DNA of 10,904 nucleotides from contig DKBB01000128.1 in the NCBI GenBank assembly GCA_002451015.1, forward strand, positions 25,308 to 36,211, in the 5' to 3' direction. This stretch comes from Acidobacteria bacterium UBA6911 (GTDB lineage Bacteria; Acidobacteriota; UBA6911). The notes under the pieces were generated by a model, which did no database searches, had not been told where the DNA came from, and saw only the letters and a list, made by a program, of their open reading frames with translations. How positions within the stretch are numbered: the first letter of the stretch is position 1; the number at the start of each line of letters is the position of its first letter. The translations under genes were made by a program, and so were the position numbers. Positions 6,880 to 10,904 of the stretch are shown here, piece after piece.

Positions 6880-6937
6880 CACGAATTACGATTGTGGATT
6901 GCGGAGGTATTCGGGTATCCGCTATCTGGAATTCGTG
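6880..6937 (-). repeat. Nested inverted repeat downstream of the aldo/keto reductase gene
   Basis: CACGAATT (6880-6887) and AATTCGTG (6930-6937) form an 8-bp outer stem. Between them GCGGA and TCCGC can form a 5-bp inner stem. The element begins 3 nt after the reductase stop codon on the minus strand. It lacks a T-run, so it is not a classical intrinsic terminator; it may be an RNA-stabilising or processing hairpin. Confidence 0.35.
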
Positions 6938-6940
6938 ACC

Positions 6941-8080
6941 CTACGCCAGGAGGTTTTGAGCCCTGATCAGCCTGTTTCGGACTTCGACCCCATTGGGACA
7001 CTCGACAGCGCAGGAAGCGCAATCGCTGCATTTCACATTGCGGATTTCCTGCGGCAGTCGCATGAAATGTGAGCGCGCCTGCCTTAAGTCGCCCGCGAAA
7101 TCGTTATAGGATAAAAACCGCAATTGATCGGTGACCGGCACTCCATTCGGGCATTTATCTTTGCACTCGTAACACATGCGGCAGTAGAGCGGACGGATCT
7201 CCTGGTTTCGCGCAAACAGCATGGTCTCGTCCCGGGGAGTATATGGCTCCGACATTGCCCGAAAATTCATCTCCACCTCGGCGATATTTTTTGCATAAGG
7301 CACGGTGGTGGATATGTCGGAATTTCGCAAAACCCATTTAACGGCTGCCAGTGGGCCTTCGTCTTTCAGCACTCTCGTTCCGTTTTTGGGCGGCATAAAT
7401 CCGGCCATAGCGACGATTACTTTCATTGCGACCACTCCGATGCCCGCTTCGTGCAGCTTGTGTATAGCCGAGTTGCGTTCGGAGCCGATCGCGTAGCTGT
7501 AGGTGGTTTGCACGACATCGTGCTTTCCGAGCTTTATGATTTTATCCACGACGGCATTTATATCGTGCGCGCTGATTCCGATGAAGCGCGTCTTGCCCTG
7601 CCTTTTCAGCATTTCCTGGGCTTCAACCGCCTCGTCCGTTATCGAATCCGGCGTGTCCCTGGAGTGCAGGTGCCATATGTCAACGTGATCCGTCCTCAAC
7701 GCCTTGAGGCTTTCGTCCATATCCCTGATCACATCGGCTTTGGTCAGTCCATCGGTCTTGCTCGCCAGAACAATCCTGTTTCTTCTTCCCCGGAGCGCCC
7801 CCCCGGCGATCTCTTCGCTTTTACCCTTTTCGTACACGCGCGCTGTATCGAAGTAGTTGACGCCAAGATCGACGGCACGAACCAGGACTGCGGGGTCGGG
7901 AATAAGACCGATACCGCAACCGACCCCGGTTACTGTCAGACCGGTCCTGCCCAGTGTCCGATAGCCCGGGTTTATGGGAGTCTGGCCCGCGGCATCCGGA
8001 CAATGAGAGGCGATTAATCCTGCCGCAGGCAGAGCCAGCCCCGCCTGCAGGAACTTCCTGCGTGATGAATCGAACTCCAT
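6941..8080 (-). CDS. Tat-exported aldo/keto reductase with two C-terminal 4Fe-4S motifs
   Basis: This 379-aa protein joins an aldo/keto reductase barrel to a ferredoxin-like tail. Residues 1-32 are a Tat signal (SRRKFLQ at 6-12, then a hydrophobic AGLALPAAGLIAS segment), predicting folded export. The barrel (about 38-285) keeps the family tetrad: Asp78 and Tyr83 (NYFDTARVYEKGKSEE), Lys108 (LASKT) and His139 (DIWHLHS). The tail has two CxxCxxCxxxCP motifs: Cys300/303/306/310 and Cys351/354/357/361, each followed by NGV, consistent with two [4Fe-4S] clusters. The role is probably an oxidoreductase that passes electrons through the clusters; the substrate is unknown. AAGGAG lies 6 nt upstream of the ATG. 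Such AKR-ferredoxin fusions are known in anaerobes. The Tat signal is notable because AKRs normally use cytoplasmic NAD(P)H. Confidence 0.92.
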   Translation of the reverse strand: MEFDSSRRKFLQAGLALPAAGLIASHCPDAAGQTPINPGYRTLGRTGLTVTGVGCGIGLIPDPAVLVRAVDLGVNYFDTARVYEKGKSEEIAGGALRGRRNRIVLASKTDGLTKADVIRDMDESLKALRTDHVDIWHLHSRDTPDSITDEAVEAQEMLKRQGKTRFIGISAHDINAVVDKIIKLGKHDVVQTTYSYAIGSERNSAIHKLHEAGIGVVAMKVIVAMAGFMPPKNGTRVLKDEGPLAAVKWVLRNSDISTTVPYAKNIAEVEMNFRAMSEPYTPRDETMLFARNQEIRPLYCRMCYECKDKCPNGVPVTDQLRFLSYNDFAGDLRQARSHFMRLPQEIRNVKCSDCASCAVECPNGVEVRNRLIRAQNLLA

Positions 8081-8337
8081 AAAACGCTCCTTTCACGAAA
8101 GGACCTGAAGTCCTTGATCATTGGAACTTGGTTTCAAGACTCTGCAATCATCCCAAACCGACGGATGAACCAGTGGATAACGGTCTAAATTCCATGTATG
8201 TCATTCGTCCGGCTTTTACGGGGACGCAAGGTTAAAAGTGCCTTATTAATGAAAATTCACGTTCTTTGAAGGATTGGAAACGGCACCCGGTCCCGATTAT
8301 ATCCGGAGTGCACCTGCTAAAGAAAGAAAGTAACGAA
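8081..8337. other. Intergenic region upstream of the aldo/keto reductase gene
   Basis: No supported gene is visible here. The region should contain the minus-strand promoter of the reductase. Its only notable elements are the reductase RBS (AAGGAG, 8087-8092) and a small hairpin, AAGGAC-CTGAA-GTCCTT, at 8099-8115 in the predicted leader. An in-frame TTG at 8266 would extend the small plus-strand gene, but it has no good ribosome binding site. Confidence 0.5.
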
Positions 8338-8466
8338 ATGTCAAACTTCGACCAGTTTTATCAGTGGCAGCTTGTTTCCAACACACTGCAGAAAGAGATG
8401 GGGGCCAGTTTTCTTTTAAAGGTGCGGTGGATATTCAAGTTCCTTGGATATCCGAAGGCCATTTAG
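8338..8466 (+). CDS. Possible small protein (42 aa) of unknown function
   Basis: This short frame starts at ATG with only a weak purine-rich AAAGAAAG upstream. It encodes an aromatic-rich, basic peptide (SNFDQFYQWQLVSNTLQKEM at the start; LLKVRWIFKFLGYPK at the end). I recognise no family. Its stop overlaps the stop region of the convergent sigma gene by 4 nt. An extended version from TTG at 8266 would give 66 aa. It may be a real small protein, the tail of a lost gene, or chance; confidence is low. Confidence 0.3.
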   Translation: MSNFDQFYQWQLVSNTLQKEMGASFLLKVRWIFKFLGYPKAI

Positions 8467-9050
8467 GGTATATTGGCGCCTTGTTTACCGGTTAGTTCGG
8501 CGAGGAGCCATGCCCTGGCCATCCTGAAATCGCGCTTTACGGTATCCACCGAGACCTCAAGGACTTCCGCCGTTTCCTCGATACTCAATCCGCCGAAGTA
8601 GCGCAGCTCGACCACGCGGCTTTTTCGCTCGTCGATTCTGGCCAGTTCATCCAATGCTTCATCCAGGGCCAGCACTTCAATCCCACGCTTCTGCGCCGCC
8701 AGAAGCACGCCATCCAGCGGAATGAATAAGGCATTCCCTCCCCGTTTGGCGAAGCGGTGTTTGCGGGCATGGTCGACCAGAATGCGCCGCATGATCTGGG
8801 AGCACAGCGCCAGAAAATGCCCCCGGTTCTCGCAGTGAATGCCGCCCGCGCGCACCAGCTTGAGGTACGCTTCATTGGCCAGGGATGCGGATTCGACGCT
8901 TGCACCCGGGTGTTTGCGCACAAGGTGCCGGTGCGCGATCTGCCGCAGTTCCGGATATACAAGATTCATCAGGCGGTCGAGCGCTCCCGCATCGCCGTTG
9001 TTCCAGGCGGCAAGCATTCCGGTGATATCCAGCTGATCCTGGTTTGTCAT
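8463..9050 (-). CDS. ECF-like RNA polymerase sigma factor (Sig-70_X6 / TIGR02999 type)
   Basis: This 195-aa sigma factor directs RNA polymerase to a special promoter set. Region 2 spans about 8-105: WNNGDAGALDRLMNLVYPEL (16-35), the SLANEAYLKLVRAG stretch (56-69) and FLALCSQIMRRILVDHARKH (79-98). Region 4 spans about 130-187: LDELARIDERKSRVVELRYF (133-152) followed by GGLSIEETAEVLEVSVDTVK (153-172). These match the ECF-like group often encoded beside Ser/Thr protein kinases with TPR tails. Here a TPR-tail gene lies upstream on the same strand (10381-10904), separated by an oppositely oriented gene. No anti-sigma gene is visible. The ATG has only a weak AAGAT upstream. Linkage of the two to one signalling system is inference. 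Confidence 0.9.
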   Translation of the reverse strand: MTNQDQLDITGMLAAWNNGDAGALDRLMNLVYPELRQIAHRHLVRKHPGASVESASLANEAYLKLVRAGGIHCENRGHFLALCSQIMRRILVDHARKHRFAKRGGNALFIPLDGVLLAAQKRGIEVLALDEALDELARIDERKSRVVELRYFGGLSIEETAEVLEVSVDTVKRDFRMARAWLLAELTGKQGANIP

Positions 9051-9262
9051 ATTTGTAAAAATCTTATCAGAAAAATGACTTCCGATTAACCGTTTCCATA
9101 CCCGTTCGCGGAATATAGGTCAGTGAAGCTGCAGCCACAAGGAAAAATCCAGGATCGCTGAAACCAACGGTTTCCACTGGAAGTCTCCGGGTGCGGTTCC
9201 TGCTGCTCTGATAGGCCGTGCAGTCCAAGAAGGCCCCTATAACTTATCGACATTAGATGAAA

Positions 9263-9268
9263 AAGGAG
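9263..9268 (+). promoter_or_regulatory. Ribosome binding site of the exported 318-aa protein
   Basis: AAGGAG lies 7 nt upstream of the ATG at 9276, fixing this start, which also gives a clean signal peptide. Confidence 0.8.
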
Positions 9269-9275
9269 AAAATCC

Positions 9276-10232
9276 ATGAAACGCAAAGTCTTATGGTCAT
9301 TGTTTTTTGTCGCTGCCCTCATGCTCGGCCTGATGGTTACGGGGCCTTTCGTCAGCGGCGGCGTCCCCAAGAATCCCTCGCTGTTCGAAAAAAGGTTTCA
9401 AGGTATCCAGATTGTAGCGTTTTTCCCGGTTGATCCTGATATCGCCCTCCAATGGGTCCCCCCGGCCTTCGATCTCGTGCTCGATGCCCAGGGAATGGCA
9501 ACCGGTGCCGTCGCGGTGATTCACAGCGCTGAATATTGTTTTATCAGTACACCCAATTCTCCTCCCCTAGCGGATGGCGAAAGCGTTGCACCCGATTCCG
9601 TGGTTCATTTCTGGTTCCAGGTCCAGGGACCTTCTGAACTCCTTCCTGTCCCAGGGGCGATGATCAACACTCCAACCGCGTACTACTACGATGTAGCCGA
9701 CCTGGTCACCACCCAGGAAGCCCACAGCCTTTACCGCCGGGCAGGGAGGCCTGCTGTCCTTGTCAGCGATATTTCCTTCATCGATTATGGGCAGGACCAG
9801 GCGGTCGAAATCACTTTTCGCAATGGAAGCATGATGTACGTAGAAGCGCATACGAATTTTATACCGGCCCCTCCTTTTCCATTAAAACTTGGCGGAAATT
9901 CCTGGCAGTATCATGTGGGCGGCAATGGGAAAATGGGAAATAATTCAGGCGTGAGCCTTAACCCGGCAAACGGGAATCCAAGCAATCTCAGCGCTACGAA
10001 GGCACAATTTTTGGGGTTGACGCCTGGAATGCCCAACAGCACCCAGGTGGAAATTGGCGCCGATCCCGGTACAATTTTTGAGGATTGTTTCGGGATGGCT
10101 TACGTTGTGGCGTCGAGAGGAACTCTGATCAGTCCGAACAATGTTGTGCTCAATGCGAGCCGCGGAGACCTGTTGTGGACAGACTATCCTTCGTCTCCGA
10201 TACCTGTTCCGCCCGCTCTCCCGGAGCCTTAA
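9276..10232 (+). CDS. Exported protein of unknown function with weak acetoacetate decarboxylase-like resemblance
   Basis: The 318-aa product starts with a classical signal peptide: MKRK, a hydrophobic core (about 5-22) and a likely cleavage near VSGG (26-29). The mature part contains VAFFPVDPDIALQWVPPAFD (47-66), followed by GMATGAVAVIHSAEYC (73-88). This resembles the opening of acetoacetate decarboxylase-like/DUF2071-type folds (PVDPxxxxxLLPxGL). The Lys-Lys active-site signature of true acetoacetate decarboxylases is not seen, so enzymatic activity is doubtful. The C-terminus ends in a proline-rich tail (SSPIPVPPALPEP). It is the only plus-strand gene in the right part, sits between two minus-strand signalling genes and is convergent with the TPR-tail gene. 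Fold assignment is low confidence; secretion is well supported. Confidence 0.75.
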   Translation: MKRKVLWSLFFVAALMLGLMVTGPFVSGGVPKNPSLFEKRFQGIQIVAFFPVDPDIALQWVPPAFDLVLDAQGMATGAVAVIHSAEYCFISTPNSPPLADGESVAPDSVVHFWFQVQGPSELLPVPGAMINTPTAYYYDVADLVTTQEAHSLYRRAGRPAVLVSDISFIDYGQDQAVEITFRNGSMMYVEAHTNFIPAPPFPLKLGGNSWQYHVGGNGKMGNNSGVSLNPANGNPSNLSATKAQFLGLTPGMPNSTQVEIGADPGTIFEDCFGMAYVVASRGTLISPNNVVLNASRGDLLWTDYPSSPIPVPPALPEP

Positions 10233-10241
10233 CAGATGAAA

Positions 10242-10377
10242 AATTGGTGACAGGCTAGATTAGTGCCAAATACATCCGGTTGTCCTGAAACGGTTTATGG
10301 GATTTTGCATTGACGAAGTAACGCAGTTTCAGGAAAACTTCCGCGTTAATTGGTGCCAATCTAGCCTGTCACCAATT
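10242..10377. repeat. 136-nt element with 28-bp imperfect inverted ends
   Basis: The left arm (10242-10269) and right arm (10350-10377) are reverse complements at 25 of 28 positions, including a perfect run starting AATTGGTGACAGG. Inside lies a second pair, CCTGAAAC (10284-10291) and GTTTCAGG (10326-10333), 8 of 8. Each outer arm can also fold on itself (TTGG...CCAA). The element fills the gap between convergent genes and ends 3 nt from the stop of the TPR-tail gene. It could be a REP-like or miniature inverted-repeat element, a bidirectional terminator, or both. No transposase is nearby. Confidence 0.8.
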
Positions 10378-10380
10378 ATA

Positions 10381-10904
10381 TTATCCGCCGTATTTGCGGA
10401 GCAGGGCCTGGAACTTCGGATGATCGTGCAGCGGCTTCCATACAGGGTCCAGCCGAAGGGCGCCGATGCCAAAGTAAAGCCCGGTGTTGTTCGGATTCGA
10501 CATCAAATACTCGAGCAGGCTAATCGCCTCATCATATTCGCCGACCATGGCGTATATGCCCGCCAGCACCTGGACTTGATAAACACCTCCTATATCCTTG
10601 TCGACCGGCTTCAGGTCCATGCCTGCCTTGCCTTCCCGGATGGCCTCCTGCTTTCGGCCCAGCCCCGCATAGGCGATTCCCAGAGCGCTATGGTAGGCCG
10701 CTTTCTCCGGATGTTGCTCGATTTTTGCCATCGCCATCTTCACGGCCGTTTCATAATAGCTCTTCTCAAGCTGCGGTTGTCCGGCCAGCCCATAAAGCTG
10801 TGCCAGAAACAACACTCTAGGATTATAATTCTCCTGCCCTTCAAAAGCCTCCCACGATTCGGATGACAGCCGCTCTATCGCTTCCTGGAAGGTGCCGGCA
10901 TACA
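10381..10904 (-). CDS. C-terminal TPR tail of a large signalling protein, probably a Ser/Thr kinase or cyclase (cut by window edge)
   Basis: The frame is open to the window edge (174 codons visible plus a TAA stop at 10381-10383). It shows tetratricopeptide-like helices: AYHSALGIAYAGLGRKQEAI is a clear TPR unit, followed by YQVQVLAGIYAMVGEYDEAI. The final segment, with LRLDPVWKPLHDHPKFQALL near the end, matches the stereotyped tail (LRxDPxxxPLRxxPRFxxLL) of Acidobacteria-type proteins that carry an N-terminal Ser/Thr kinase or adenylate cyclase domain and C-terminal TPRs. The catalytic domain would lie beyond the window, so it is not seen. The TPRs would mediate protein contacts. Its strand and position relative to the sigma factor fit the common sigma/kinase pairing, although a plus-strand gene intervenes. 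Confidence 0.8.
   Translation of the reverse strand, partial: YAGTFQEAIERLSSESWEAFEGQENYNPRVLFLAQLYGLAGQPQLEKSYYETAVKMAMAKIEQHPEKAAYHSALGIAYAGLGRKQEAIREGKAGMDLKPVDKDIGGVYQVQVLAGIYAMVGEYDEAISLLEYLMSNPNNTGLYFGIGALRLDPVWKPLHDHPKFQALLRKYGG

Noticed and set aside
6826..7072. Longer plus-strand frame crossing the 185-aa gene and the reductase 3' end
   Set aside because: The opposite strand carries the Cys-rich reductase tail and a gene with a strong ribosome binding site; the plus frame has no motif.
8099..8115. Small hairpin AAGGAC-CTGAA-GTCCTT in the reductase leader
   Set aside because: A 6-bp stem is expected by chance at this scale, and nothing indicates a riboswitch or attenuator.
9160..9174. 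GAAACC-AAC-GGTTTC inverted repeat between the sigma and exported-protein genes
   Set aside because: It has short 6-bp arms and no adjacent regulator gene; it is too weak to call an operator.
10297..10866. Plus-strand frame of 189 codons starting inside the inverted-repeat element
   Set aside because: It is antisense to the TPR-tail gene, whose translation carries clear TPR and C-terminal motifs; the plus-strand product has none.

Overview
The window looks like an anaerobic, acid- or aromatic-degrading bacterium of moderate GC. A Desulfobacterota/syntroph-like or Acidobacteriota-like background is my best guess, because it combines tandem CaiB/BaiF CoA-transferases, a molybdenum hydroxylase, an Fe-S aldo/keto reductase, a Sig-70_X6-type sigma factor and the tail of a TPR (kinase-type) protein. 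The taxonomy is inference only. No tRNA, rRNA, CRISPR array or transposase gene was seen.

Left part (1-5899): a minus-strand operon reads from 4799 down to 1. It encodes a [2Fe-2S] small subunit and a molybdopterin large subunit of a xanthine dehydrogenase-family hydroxylase, then two consecutive family III CoA-transferases, the second cut by the window edge. Gaps are 3-32 nt. A divergent IclR-family regulator (5081-5899, plus) faces the operon across a 281-nt intergenic region that contains a perfect 14-bp palindrome of the kind IclR proteins bind. The simplest reading is a substrate-inducible catabolic unit: an organic acid is activated to its CoA thioester by CoA transfer, and the Mo enzyme hydroxylates or reduces it before or after activation. 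No FAD subunit is present in the window.

Middle part (5896-8466): an AT-rich spacer is bracketed by a 22-bp imperfect inverted repeat. Next comes a decayed C-terminal remnant of an ADP-forming acyl-CoA synthetase, a membrane-anchored protein of unknown function, and a Tat-signal aldo/keto reductase carrying two C-terminal Cys clusters for [4Fe-4S] binding. All are on the minus strand.

Right part (8463-10904): an ECF-like sigma factor (minus), an exported 318-aa protein of unknown function (plus) and the C-terminal TPR tail of a probable signalling protein (minus, cut by the window edge). A 136-nt element with 28-bp imperfect inverted ends lies between the two convergent genes. The first 40 bases of the window are a perfect palindrome that interrupts a conserved gene and is probably a contig-end artefact.
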